From contig NC_053041.3 in assembly GCF_002575655.3 (NCBI RefSeq), positions 119,442,318 to 119,506,317 on the forward strand: a stretch of 64,000 nucleotides of DNA, in the 5' to 3' direction. Below, piece by piece: positions 23,422-34,466 of the stretch. The notes below the pieces were generated by a model that worked only from the letters and a program-made list of their open reading frames with translations, did no database searches and had not been told where the DNA came from. Each line of letters begins with the position of its first letter. Positions within the stretch are counted from its first letter, which is position 1. This DNA is from Aegilops tauschii subsp. strangulata (taxonomy: Eukaryota > Streptophyta > Magnoliopsida > Poales > Poaceae). Position numbers and translations under genes: made by a program.

Positions 23422-25144
23422 TGTTGGAAATATGCCCTAGAGGCAATAATAAGTGGTTATTATTATATTTCTTTGTTCATGGTAATTGTCTATTATTCAT
23501 GCTATAATTGTATTGTCCGGAAATCGTAATACATGTGTGAATACATAGACCACAACCTGTCCCTAGTAAGCCTCTAGTTGACTAGCTCGTTGATCAACAG
23601 ATAGTCATGGTTTCCTGACTATGGACATTGGATGTCATTGATAACGGGATCACATCATTAGGAGAATGATGTGATGGACAAGACCCAACTTAAGCATAGC
23701 ATAAAAGATCGTGTAGTTTCGTTTGCTAGAGCTTTTCCAATGTCAAGTATCTTTTCCTTAGACCATGAGATCGTGCAACTCCCGGATACCGTAGGAGTGC
23801 TTTGGGTGTGCCAAACGTCACAACGTAACTGGGTGACTATAAAGGTGCATTACGGGTATCTCCGAAAGTGTCTGTTGGGTTGGCACGGATCGAGACTGGG
23901 ATTTGTCACTCCGTGTGACGGAGAGGTATCTCTGGGCCCACTCGGTAATGCATCATCATAATGAGCTCAATGTGACTAAGGCGTTAGTCACGGGATCATG
24001 CATTGCGGTACGAGTAAAGAGACTTGCCGGTAACGAGATTGAACAAGGTATTGGGATACCGACGATCGAATCTCGGGCAAGTAACATACCGATTGACAAA
24101 GGGAATTGCATACGGATTGATTGAATCCTCGACACCGTGGTTCATCCGATGATATCATCGTGGAACATGTGGGAGCCAACATGGGTATCCAGATCCCGCT
24201 GTTGGTTATTGACCGGAGAGGCGTCTCGGTCATGTCTGCATGTCTCCCGAACCCGTAGGGTCTACACACTTAAGGTCCGGTAACGCTAGGGTTGTAGAGA
24301 TATATGTATGCGGAAACCCAAAAGTTGTTCGGAGTCCCGGATGAGATCCCGGACGTCACGAGAGGTTCCGGAATGGTCCGGAGGTAAAGATTTATATATG
24401 GGAAGTCTTATTTTGGTCGCCGGAAAAGTTTCGCGCTTTATCGGTATTGTGCCGGGAGTGCCGAAAGGGGTCCGGGGGTCCACCAAGGGGGTCCACCAGC
24501 CCCGGGGGGCCACATGGGCTGTAAGGGGTGCGCCTTGGCCTATATGGGCCAAGGGAACCAGCCCCAAGAGGCCCATGCGCAAGAGATAAGAAAAAAGGGA
24601 GAGTCCTAAAAGGGGAAGGCACCTCCGAGGTGCCTTGGGGGGGAAGGACTCCCCCCTGGCCGCACCCTTCCTTGGAGGAAGGGGCAAGGCTGCGCCCCCC
24701 CTCTCCCTTGGCCCTATATATAGTGGGGGGAAGGGAGGGCAGCAAGATCTAAGCCTTGGGCGCCTCCCTCCCCCCCTGCAACACCTCTCTCTCTCTCTCG
24801 CAGAAGCTCGGCGAAGCCCTGCCGGAGACCCGCTACATCCATCACCACGCCGTCGTGCTGTTGGATCTCCATCAACCTCTCCTCCCCCCTTGCTGGATCA
24901 AGAAGGAGGAGACGTCGCTGCACCGTACGTGTGTTGAACGCGGAGGTGCCGTACGTTCGGCACTCGGTCATCGGTGATTTGGATCACGGCGAGTACGACT
25001 CCGTCATCCACGTTCATTGGAACGCTTCCGCTCGCGATCTACAAGGGTATGTAGATCCACTCCTTTCCCCTCGTTGCTAGTAGACTCCATAGATGCATCT
25101 TGGTGAGCGTAGGAAAATTTTAAATTATGCTACGATTCCCAACA
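23422..25144 (+). mobile_element. Solo LTR, Angela/BARE1-type copia, TSD GAAAG
   Basis: It starts TGTTGGAAATATGCCCTAG and ends ATTCCCAACA; GAAAG lies on both sides (23417-23421, 25145-25149). At 1723 bp with no internal domain, it is a solo LTR. A TATA-like tatatatag occurs near 24714-24723. It lies inside Tat-1, so it is younger than that element. Confidence 0.92.
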
Positions 25145-25391
25145 GAAAGAAATACTGAAAGTATGAGAGTCCAGGGCGGTCGATCTGCCCTGTGGATCAC
25201 AAGTTAGCTATGCCTCCGTCGATGCCCATGGAATTTTGAGTGCGTAGTTATGTATGCGCGGCACAACTGCCACCACTTGATAGGGACTAAGACGGAGGCC
25301 GGATTGCTAGTCGAGCTCCTGACGAGCTGAGTTGTCCTGCTGCAGGGTAGTTCGGACCCTCTTAACGGTGTCCATGGGCTCGGCAGCCGAA

Positions 25392-26021
25392 TTAGGGTTC
25401 TGCTTGAGAAGGCCACTCTGTACTTCTGCTGCTAAGGCAGCTGTGTGCTCCTCTGTACGGAGAGTGTTCCGTATTTCCGTTGACCGTGATGACGCCGCGT
25501 GGACCGGGCATCTTGAGCTTGAGATAAGCATAGTGTGGCACTACATTGAATCGCGCGAATGCGGTTTGTCCGAGCAGTGCATGATAGCCGCTGCGAAAGG
25601 GGGCGATGTCGAAGATTAACTCCTCACTTCGGAAATTGTCCGGAGACCCGAAGACAACCTCTAGCGTGATTGAGCCCGTGCAACGGGCCTCCACACCTGG
25701 TATGACTCCTTTAAAGGTAGTCTTTGTGGGCTTGATCCGTGATGGATTGATGCCCATTTTTCGCACTGTATCCTGATAGAGCAGATTGAGGCTGCTACCT
25801 CCGTCCATAAGGACGCGCGTCAGGTGAAATCCATCAATGATTGGGTTGAGGACTAGCGCGGCCGAGCCGCCATGACGGATACTGGTCGGATGATCCCAAC
25901 GATCAAAGGTGATCGGGAATGGCGACCATGGATTGAATTTTGGGGCGACTGGCTCTATCGTGTAGACGTCCCTTAGTGCGCGCTTGTGTACCCTTTTAGG
26001 GATGCGTGTAGCGTATATCAT
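25392..26021 (-). CDS. Tat-1 retropepsin-like protease region
   Basis: The minus frame has LMDGGSSLNLLYQDT, the DGG form of the aspartic protease active site common in Tat elements, followed by the LLGQTAFARFNVVPHYAYLK block that ends the domain. It matures Gag/Pol polyproteins in intact elements. Beyond it there is no RT, only a run towards the solo LTR. Confidence 0.75.
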   Translation of the reverse strand: MIYATRIPKRVHKRALRDVYTIEPVAPKFNPWSPFPITFDRWDHPTSIRHGGSAALVLNPIIDGFHLTRVLMDGGSSLNLLYQDTVRKMGINPSRIKPTKTTFKGVIPGVEARCTGSITLEVVFGSPDNFRSEELIFDIAPFRSGYHALLGQTAFARFNVVPHYAYLKLKMPGPRGVITVNGNTEHSPYRGAHSCLSSRSTEWPSQAEP

Positions 26022-26346
26022 GTTTACTGTTTTGACTTGGGGGGGGGGACTTCTTCTGTCCCCCTGTGTTCGGTTGCCGGGGCTCCTCGTCGTCGTCCTC
26101 GCTTTGTGATCCCTTTTCCCTGTTCTCGGCGTTTAATTCGCCGGCCTATTTAAAAACCCAACAACCTCTGTTGGTATGATTAGCTGGTTTGTCTGGGGTG
26201 CCATGTATCTGGCACGGGCGATTGAGTATACGGTCTAGGCTGGATGGTCCCTAATTGTTTCTCTTGTACGGTTTCTTCCGCTGGATGGACTTGGAGCCGC
26301 TAAATCCGGCGTTGATTGTAGTGTCGTCGATATTATCCCCATTGCT

Positions 26347-28616
26347 TCAGCGTTTGTGTCTGTTACGTCGGAGCTTGCCGTTGCTATTCTTAACCTCAGA
26401 GGGGCCTGCCTCGCTGGCTGAGTTTTGGCTACGAGCCAACCAACTATCCTCACCCGCGCAAAAGCGGGTCATGAGTGCCGTGAGGGCTGCCATAGATTTT
26501 GGCTTTTCTTGGCCAAGGTGGCTGGCGAGCCATTCGTCACGGATGCTATGTTTAAAGGCCGCTAGCGCTGTGGCATCCGGACAGTCGACGATCTGGTTCT
26601 TTTTAGTTAGGAACCTAGTCCAGAACTTCCTGGCTGACTCCCCGGGTTGTTGAACTATGTGGCTTAAGTCATCGGCGTCTGGTGGCCGGACATATGTACC
26701 TTGGAAGTTATCGAGGAAGGCCTCTTCCAAGTCCTCCCAGCTGCCAATAGAATTTTCAGGCAGTCTGTTTAACCAGTGCTGAGCTGGTCCTTTAAGCTTT
26801 AGCGGGAGGTATTTGATAGCGTGGAGGTCATCTCCCGGGCCATGTGGATGTGGAGGATCAAGTCCTCGATCCATACCGCAGGATCAGCTGTCCCGTCGTA
26901 TGATTCAATATTCACCGGTTTAAACCCTTCGGGGAATTCATGATCCATTACTTCATCAGTGAAGGAAAGAGGGTGTAAGGCGCCTCTATACCTGGCCGCA
27001 TCGCGTCGTAGCTCCGATGGAGTCCGTCTGCGGTTATCGGCTCGGGTGTGACTAGGTTTGTCACGTCCGAATAGGTAGCCATCATCACGTGTCGAGGAAC
27101 GTCCTCGCGATCCATAAATCGATCGGGTATATCCTGCTCTACTATCCAGGGTCTGCTGGAGGTCGTATGTATGACCCTGAACTGTTTCGTCTCTATTTTT
27201 ACAGGGCGGTGGGGCAGGCTGCTGTTCGTCCTGAGTTGCCGCTTTATCCCGACCACGTGGTGGTCGGTCCGCCGCACTGTCCTGACCGCGTAGTGGTCGA
27301 TCGGCCGCATTACGCGAGGGAGGTATGGGCTCCGGCGCCTCTTCATCGAACTGGGGCAGCAGCCTTCGCTTCGGGTAACTCTTGGCTGGGCGCCTGAGGC
27401 CGTATTCTTCGGTTGCCAAAACATCAGTCCATCTGTCTACAAGCAAATCTTGGTCAGCTTGAAGCTGCTGCTGCTTCTTTTTCAGGCTCCTTGCGGGGGC
27501 TATTAGCTGGTGCTTGAAGCGCTCCTGCTCGAGAGGTTCCTTAGGCACGATGGAATCTTCGTTGTCGAGGCTTTCCTCATCCTCAGAGAGCGGACGATAA
27601 CTACCGTCCTCCGAGTCGTTGGGCCTGGCTTGTTCGTCGGGGCTAGCTTGCCCGTTTTCTTGCTCCTCCTGTTCGGATGTTACCTCAGCAAGGTCTTCAT
27701 TGTTTTCGGCATCGTCCGGAGTATTATTTTCTCCGGTGCCAGCATTGCTGTCTTTTGAATGACATGACTTAGAGCGGCGCCGATGACGCCGGCTTTTTTG
27801 CTGTGTCTCAGGAGGTTTATTCTCGACTGGATTTTCTTTGTCATCGTCGTTGGTTGTTTTGGGTGTATCCACCATGTACACATCATACGAAGAAGTGGCC
27901 GTCCAGCGTCCAGTAAATGGTGGATTTTGGTCTTGCTCTTCATCAGCATCGTCGTCCCTACCGTCGACGTCTTCGGAGCCGTAATCAAGCATGTCGGTTA
28001 AATCCTCGACTATGGCTATGAAGTGGGTGGCGGGTGGGAAGCGAAATTCTCCATTGCCAGCCCCTAGTTCGAACCGTACATAGTTCGGCTGTGAGTCTCC
28101 CGCCAAGGACAGGTTCCTTAATGAGTTCAGCACATCGCCCAAGGGCGAGTGCTGGAAGATGTCTGCGGTGCTGAACTCGAAGATCGATAAGCGATCAAGT
28201 TCGGCATTCGCGGACTCACATGGTTCGGAACTTACACCCAGAGAAGAGTCCGGAGTTCTGGTAACACAAATACTGTGTGAGGCTAAGTCCGTGTGCGGCT
28301 CCAACACCGGGGAATCTGTGGCCTCTGTGGTGGGGTTGAGTCTCCAATCCTTGGATGGCGAGGTACACTCCGGATCTAAGGCCAGAGTAGTTACTGGAGC
28401 TATCTCATGAACGCGGTCCGATGACAGATTCAGGTCATGTTCATTGAGGTGGTCCGGAGTGGTTGCCGCGGTCTCGAATCCGGCGAAGATCAAATCTCCG
28501 TCGATGTCCGCGACGTAGTTCAAGCTCCCAAATCTGACCTGATGGCTAGGGGCGTAGCAATCGATCTTCTGCAGATGGCCAAACGAGTTGGCCCGCAGCG
28601 CGAAGCCGCCGAACAC
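26347..28616 (-). pseudogene. Tat-1 gag, frameshifted
   Basis: A 605-codon frame (28616 to 26799) begins with a long acidic, low-complexity N-terminus and reaches IESYDGTADPAVWIEDLIL, the start of the retrotransposon gag fold. Near 26840 the homology moves to another frame (KYLPLKLKGPAQHWLNRLP) and runs to 26347 with FLDNFQGTYVRPPDADDLSH and EKPKSMAALTALM. One indel therefore breaks it. Gag forms the virus-like particle in active elements. Confidence 0.75.
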
Positions 28617-28711
28617 GAAGATCTATCCGGGGCGGAAGGTTTCTCCTTGGACAACGTCATTGTTGACGATTGAAGGGGCCATCGAACCTTTTGAGGACGG
28701 CAAAGTGGAAC

Positions 28712-28729
28712 TCTCAATGAAAGCACCAA
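28712..28729 (-). other. Primer binding site of Tat-1
   Basis: Directly next to the 5' LTR, the minus strand reads TTGGTGCTTTCATTGAGAG. Position and form fit a tRNA-primed PBS; the tRNA was not identified. Confidence 0.5.
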
Positions 28730-29210
28730 TGTTGGTGTCAAAACCAGCGGATCTCGGGTAGGGGGTCCCGAACTGTGCGTCTAAGGTCGATGGTAACAGG
28801 AGACAGGGGACACAATATTTACCCAGGTTTGGTCCCTCTCTATGGAGGTAATACCCTACTTCCTGCTTGATTGATCTTGATGAATATGAGTATTACAAGA
28901 GTTAATCTACCACAAGATCGTAATGGCTAAACCCTAGAGGTCTAGCTTGTATGACTATGGTAAGGTATATATCTTCTCTTTGGACTAAGTCCTCCGGTTT
29001 ATATAGACACCGGGAGGATCTAGGGTTACACCAGGTCGGTTACAAAGAAGGGAATCTACATATTTGGCCGCCAAGCTTGGCTTCCACGCCAAGGAGAGTC
29101 CCATCCGGACACGGGTGCAGTCTTCGGTCTTCGTATCTTCACAGCCCATCAGTCCGACCCATAGCTAACAGGTCGGATGCCCGAGGACCCCTTAGTCTAG
29201 GACTCCCTCA
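28730..29210 (-). repeat. 5' LTR of Tat-1
   Basis: It starts TGTTGGTGTCAAAACC and ends GACTCCCTCA. About 30 of 481 positions differ from 18470-18950, roughly 6 percent. Confidence 0.9.
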
Positions 29211-29543
29211 ATGGTTTTGGAGGTGCTCGATTTTCTCATGAAACCTGAAGATGACCTCCTCAATGCTCTTGGGGTCCAGCTTGTTCTTGTTGGTGAACTC
29301 CGCGATCATCATGTGGTTGGCATTGAGTCCACGTTCCACCATCCCTTAACACTTGAAAACTTGTTGCTCCATTGCTTCGAGTCTTGTCTCCACACTTCTG
29401 GTCTTCTTCGGGCCCTCAACATCGCGGATGTGCAGCACTCCCTCACGCATCTCAATGGCTTGAGGGTGTCGCAGCACCTCCGCAAGGTAGGGGTTGATGA
29501 CCTTCTCGAAAAACTTGTCCTTGGGGGCGCTTGGAGACGTCAT
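29211..29543 (-). pseudogene. N-terminal piece of the 3' frame of the Athila-like element
   Basis: The minus frame starts MTSPSAPKDKFFEKVINPYL and runs through METRLEAMEQQVFKC-like sequence to the Tat-1 border, continuing at 18469. It is located after integrase in the outer element. I do not know its function. Confidence 0.65.
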
Positions 29544-29949
29544 AGTGATCTAGATCTGTCAGAAAAACAGCTCGAAACAAAAATAGGAGATATTGTCGTG
29601 GTACGGTGGTCAAAACCTTCGGGATATTATATAATGAATTTTTACCGACCAAAAGAAGTATCATGCAAGAATACAGAGTCCGGAGGGCACACGAGGTGGC
29701 CACAAGGACGGGGGGCGCGCCCTCCACCCTTGTTGATGCCTCGTGTCTCTTTCGGACTACTTTTAATTTTCCTAAATTTTTAAATATTCCAAAACAGAGA
29801 AAATTTATCATTGGAAATGTTTTGGAGTCAGTTTACTTACCGTACCACATACCTATTCCTTTTCGGAGTCTGAAACATTCTGGAAAGTGTCCGTTATGTA
29901 CTCCTTTGGGGTTATGGTATCACTTATATTGGTCTCAACATTTATGGGA

Positions 29950-30220
29950 GTACCTGAGATATAATGTTTGAGCCTTTGAACGTTTACCACCTTCGGATTT
30001 TAGCCTTCGGCGTTGTTGATTTTTATGGCACCGGAACGATAAACCTCCTCGATGATGTAAGGATTTTCCCATTTAGAGAGAAGCTTTCCTGCAAAAAATC
30101 TTAAACGAGAGTTGTATAGCAAAACATGATCACCTACATTAAACTCACGCTTTTGTATCCTTTTGTCATGCCATCTTTAATTTTTTTTATTTAAACAACT
30201 TGGCATTCTCGTAGGCTTGG
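29950..30220 (-). pseudogene. C-terminal integrase tail of the Athila-like element
   Basis: The minus strand reads KRIQKREFNVGDHVLLYNSR and KLLSKWENPYIIEEVY, the C-terminal region that follows the integrase core in gypsy elements. Its N-terminal partner is at 42779-43541, on the other side of Tat-2. Confidence 0.75.
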
Positions 30221-31354
30221 TGTCGCGGAAACGACACCTATGGGATCACAGGGAATCCCTACTACGGTTGGCGGGACGCGGGCTGTGCAAAGAGCGGGTT
30301 TAGAAGATTAACGCGGGGGAATTTTATCCAAGTTCGGGCCGCAAGCGATGCGTAATACCCTAATCATGCTTTGGTGTATATTCGGTGTTCTTGAGTTCTT
30401 GAACTAGATGCGGTGCATCCTAGCCCAAAAAGTCTGAATCCTTCCTCAGTACGCCTCGGGCCTCCTTTTATAGCCAAAGGGGTTGCCACAGTGGCACACA
30501 GGAGGTGGAAATTATGTACAGTGTACAAGTCTATCCCTGGCACCGTAGGACAAACACATTTAATGTGCTATCAACGTGCCCTCTTGCTTTATCGGGGACG
30601 ACAAGGAAGCTCGTCCCATCTGTGGCTGCTTCGCCTCGCCCCGACGCGCGTCCACGCCGACGTGGCGTGCTGCGCCACGCTGGCTGGCTGGCTGCTGAGC
30701 TGGTGCGGTGGCATGGTCTTCACGAAGACCTGCATGCCACCATGTAGGTGCTTGGCTAGTTGGCCTAGAAGCTGCATGCTGCCACGCAGGCGTTTGTCTA
30801 GTTGGCGAGCTGATCGTCGTGTTGGAACGGCTGCGGGGCGGCGGAGCCTTGGTAGGTGTGGGCCTGGCCACGGCCCTGCAGATGTCCCCGGCAAGGGTCT
30901 TGCCGGGATCCTGGCAAAGGTCTTGCCGGGGTCTCGTGGTCATCCCCGGCAAGGATCTTGCCAGGGGCCTTCGTCTTCTGGTTCTCATCTAGTCTCGCAG
31001 GCCTCTGGTCTTCACAAAGATCTGCATGCCACCAAGCAGGCGCCTCCCGAGCCTTGGTTCCAATGTTGTCGATGGTGTCGGAACTCTTAGGCTCAAGGTT
31101 GGCGGCCATACTGGTGTTGGGCAGGTCGCCCCAGCAAGGCTCTTGCCGGGGCAGCGTAGGTCATCCCCGGCAAGGCTCTTGCCGGAGGAAACCCATCTTG
31201 TATCTTTTCTCTTCGAGCCTCTGGCTTCAGCACTGCTCTGGTTGTCTTGTTCCTTGCTTCCTCTGCACCGCCGAGCGTGGCCGCAGGTGTGGCTACAACT
31301 TCTCGTGCACAAGTAAAGCGGTACAAAAAAGGCCCCTACTTTTGTACACCGACA
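30221..31354 (-). repeat. 3' LTR of Tat-2 with palindrome array
   Basis: It begins TGTCGCGGAAACGACACC and ends TGTACACCGACA. Between about 30885 and 31190 it holds five imperfect palindromes of the form CCCCGGCAAGG..CTTGCCGGGG. Reading frames inside it are not genes. Confidence 0.88.
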
Positions 31355-31908
31355 GGAGCCCTCTGGCCTGGGCCACACATAAGCACGGAGCATTGTTGGG
31401 CCAGGCCCAGAACGGTGCGCGAGCATGCATGGCAGAGTTTTTGCTGCGGTAACTCCTTCGCCAGTTGCGCTTCCCCATGACCCGCATTGAATGCGTGACG
31501 CGCGGATCGTGCGTGGGGTGGTTGCTACACCCTTGCGTCACATCGTGGTGAATAGTAAAGAGGCGGCTCGCGTCTTCCCCATAAAAAAGAGGAAGTCACA
31601 GGGGCACAGCTCATTTACTAAGTGGACTCGGGTCATGGCTTTCAAGGCACCCGCGCCCCCCAATCACGGAGGGGAGAACGGTCGCTCCACTTGTCTTCTT
31701 GATTCCGGCCCGCCCGCCACATGTCCTTCATGCCCCAGGGGGGTAGGTGATGGGTATGGAGGGCACGGGCCTTAACGCCGAGGCGGGAACCCCGGTCCTC
31801 GCTGATTGGAGCAGCGGGTCGGTCCAGATTCCCTGCGCCTCTGGCGGCCGGATTGGTCGAGTGGGGCGGCCGCCCTTAGATTCGGGGGCCGAGCCCCGGC
31901 CCCACCCC

Positions 31909-31915
31909 TATATAA
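31909..31915 (+). promoter_or_regulatory. TATA box before the Tat-2 antisense B3-like frame
   Basis: TATATAA in a GC-rich surround, 75 bp upstream of the ATG at 31984. A C/T-rich leader follows. This is the best TATA match of the three antisense units. Confidence 0.5.
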
Positions 31916-31983
31916 GAAGGGGAGAGGGATGGCATTCTTCAACATTCATCTCCTTCCAGCCTGACTCCTTCCTTCCCTTTGCC

Positions 31984-32632
31984 ATGGCGAGAGGGCGCGC
32001 CGGCGCTTCAATGGTAGCGACGAGGGCCTCTGCTCGATAGCACGTCCCCCTCCCCAGGAGCTCATGGTGGTGGAGCCCGCTGCGAGAGGAAGAGGGAGGG
32101 GCGTGGCCGAGGCCGCCGTGGCGCTCGGGGGAGAGGAGGACGGGGCGGCGCACTGGCCGCGCTTCCGCCAGTGGCTCTCCCAATGGAGGGCCACGTTGGA
32201 GACCAGCCCCGCGGGTTCTTCATCTGCCTGTATGAGCCAGTGTGCGGCCACCTTCGCCTTCCCACTCCGTTTGCTCGGGAGATGGAGCTCGACCCGCCAC
32301 AGGTCTTGAGGCTGCATATGAGGGGCTGCGGGAATGGTAGCATGCGGGTCAACGTCGACTTCCCCGCCCCTCATGTCATGTATCTCCGCCGCGGGTGGAA
32401 AACCTTCGCCCGTGCCCATAGCCTGTCGGAGGGGCTCATCCTCCACTTCAGATTGATGGAGAACGGCCTGCTCTCCGTCAAGGTTTTTGGGCACTTGGGA
32501 ACTCGCCTAAGGTGTTGCGCGGAGAGCTCCACCGACAACGAAACCTCCTCCTAGGGCAAGAGTGACGAGGAGGACAGCGACAGCAACGACGAGGGCATCA
32601 AACGGGAGGACTCCGATTCCGACTCCGGCTGA
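31984..32632 (+). pseudogene. B3-domain-like protein encoded antisense in Tat-2, broken
   Basis: After the ATG at 31984 the family-like sequence lies in more than one frame: PPPQELMVVEPAARGRGRG and WPRFRQWLSQWRA (frame of 32064), then GFFICLYEPVCGHLRLPTPF onward (frame of 32171, shift near 32210). The latter has FAREMELDPPQVLRLHM and GWKTFARAHSLSEGLILHF, then LLSVKVFG, a recognisable B3 core and last strands. A TAG at 32552 interrupts; the same frame continues with a Ser/Asp/Glu-rich acidic tail to TGA at 32630-32632. Estimated original length is about 210 residues. B3 domains bind DNA in plant transcription factors; whether this one did is unknown. Confidence 0.65.
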
Positions 32633-33578
32633 CCGCATCGCCCTCCTCCCTTGGCCACGCGCCTTGCGAAGGGTCTTCCTCGTCAAGCTCTCCATTGGCG
32701 CGTTCCCTGTTGCCCTCTCTTTGCCTTCACCTGCCGCACGTGGGAGGAAAGGGGCAAGAACGGAGATGACGGGGCACTTATCTTTCTTTTAAATTGTAGG
32801 CACTTGCCAAATCTTAATTTCTAGATAATGTAATCTCTCGAGCCCATGCTTGTGTCCTGTAACCTTCGTACTTTTATCAGCATGTTAATGAAAAAGACTA
32901 GCCTTGCCGGGAACCCGCGCACGCGTATGTTCGTGCAGAGGCGAAACGCCTCCTTAATGTAAATAAGCGAGTCCTCCCGGCAAGCTGTCGTGCTGGTAAC
33001 CTCTGTGCCTGCCGGAGAATCACATCTTTCGGGTTACAGACAAAGGGTCCAGCCCCCCGTCCACCTCCTGTTAGCAAGGGCTACTACGACCACTCCGACC
33101 GAAGCAGCGTTCGGTGTCGGGAATGGGAGCACCCAAGTTTTTTTAAGAAGAGTGGCGAGGTTTTCTAATGCACAAGTCACAGGTTATGAATACGAATGGG
33201 CAAGAGGTATACTTTATCTGTTTGGTTTGTCGGGGATCGCCGTGCCAGGCGGTCTTCTCAGTTTCTCGCCGGAGCCTGATCCTTGGCGGGATCACGCATC
33301 CTCGCCATGGCTGGAAAGAAGAGAGGGCAAGAGTGTGGAACCTTGGTGGTCCACTAATATTCGTAGGAATCAAAAAGCAGTATAATATCCTGGACAAGAA
33401 TGCATATACGTATATACATAAACATGGAAATCAACAGGAAACTATACATGCTAAGGGATTTCTTTCCCTGACTGCGCACAGGGTCTGCGCCTAGCTCTGT
33501 ACATAGGGTTGCATGCCTTGCCGGCAAGGCTAGTACAAAATGGGGGTTGCCGGGGCTCCCGGCAACCCCGCCTTAGGG
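32633..33578. other. Tat-2 spacer between antisense frame and integrase
   Basis: No domain recognised. Frames such as 33168-33494 lack protein-like family motifs and are taken as chance. Confidence 0.5.
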
Positions 33579-34364
33579 TTAAAACTTGCGAAGATGTTCG
33601 ATATTCCAGGAATTGCTCACCGGAATGCCATCTTCGGTCTCCAGGCGGACTACGTCGGGCCTGGTTACTCGTATTACCTGATAAGGGCCTTCCCACTTTG
33701 GTGTCAACTTGTTTGAATTATTGGCGGATTGAATCCACCGAAGAACAAGGTCACCTTCCTCATGGCTTCGGGCGTGAACCTTGCGGCTATGGTAGCGGCG
33801 CAAGGCTTGCTGGTAGCGAGTGGCTTGCATAGCAGCCTGAAGACGATCTTCCTCAAGGAGCATCGCATCATCTTGGCGCAACTGCTCTTGCTCAAGCTCA
33901 TCATAAGCGAGCACTCGAGGTGACCCGTATATGAGTTCCATGGGGAGAACTGCTTCTGCCCCGTATACCAGGGCAAAGGGTGTCTGGCCAGTGGCTCGAT
34001 TTGGTGTCGTCCTGATTGACCAAAGAACCGTTGGCAACTTATCAATCCAGCGCCTTCCGCACTTGAGTAGCTTGTCAAAAGTTTTGGTCTTGAGGCCTTG
34101 CAACACTTCTGCATTTGCCCTCTCAGCCTGGCCGTTACTTCTGGGATGAGCAACAGAAGCAAAATAGACCTTGCTTCCGAGGTCTTGAATGTACTCCATG
34201 AAGGTGCGGCTCATGAACTGTGTGCCGTTGTCGGTGATGACCCTGTTTGGCACACCAAAACGGCAGACTAGTCCCTTGAAGAACTTGACGACTGATTGTG
34301 CTATCATCTTCCTCACCGGCTCCACCTCCGGCCACTTTGTGAACTTGTCGACCGCGACGTACAA
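33579..34364 (-). CDS. Tat-2 integrase core and C-terminus
   Basis: The minus frame starts in the catalytic core with VAVDKFTKWPEVEPV (first Asp). It has ITDNGTQFMS (second Asp) and HPRSNGQAERANAEVLQ (Glu), so the DDE triad is intact, then the KVHARSHEEGDLVLRWIQ C-terminal module. Integrase inserts the cDNA into the genome. The frame meets the preceding RNase H/zinc-finger frame (34467) with a short gap, suggesting an indel between 34364 and 34467. Confidence 0.85.
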   Translation of the reverse strand: MYVAVDKFTKWPEVEPVRKMIAQSVVKFFKGLVCRFGVPNRVITDNGTQFMSRTFMEYIQDLGSKVYFASVAHPRSNGQAERANAEVLQGLKTKTFDKLLKCGRRWIDKLPTVLWSIRTTPNRATGQTPFALVYGAEAVLPMELIYGSPRVLAYDELEQEQLRQDDAMLLEEDRLQAAMQATRYQQALRRYHSRKVHARSHEEGDLVLRWIQSANNSNKLTPKWEGPYQVIRVTRPDVVRLETEDGIPVSNSWNIEHLRKF

Positions 34365-34466
34365 GTACTCAAAGCCCCCGACGGCACAGGGAAAGGGGCC
34401 CAGTATGTCGAGCCCCCAGACCGAAAATGGCCAGGAAAGAGAGATTTTTTGAAGGGCTTGGGCTGG

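Larger units (their letters stand above)
18470..29210 (-). mobile_element. Tat-1: pol-less Tat/Retand-type gypsy element
   Basis: The 481 bp LTRs at 18470-18950 and 28730-29210 differ at about 30 positions by eye. The flanks are ATGGG and ATGGT, a 5 bp duplication with one change. The minus strand carries gag (28616 to 26347) and protease (26021 to 25392). The plus strand carries an antisense frame (19469 to about 22350) next to the 3' LTR, as in Tat/Retand elements. No RT, RNase H or integrase is recognisable in 22350-23421 or 25145-25391, so it is non-autonomous. A PBS-like site (TTGGTGCTTTCATTGAGAG on the minus strand) abuts 28730. A solo LTR splits it at 23422. Confidence 0.85.

Noticed and set aside
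23671..24977. Frames of 70-133 codons inside 23422-25144
   Set aside because: They lie in a solo LTR; the equivalent positions in the other Angela-type LTR have unrelated frames.
26255..28673. Plus-strand frames opposite Tat-1 gag
   Set aside because: They are shadows of the minus-strand gag; no motif supports them.
30413..31480. Several frames of 80-225 codons, both strands
   Set aside because: They lie in the Tat-2 LTR, recur in the other LTR with different breaks, and follow the CCGGCAAG repeats.
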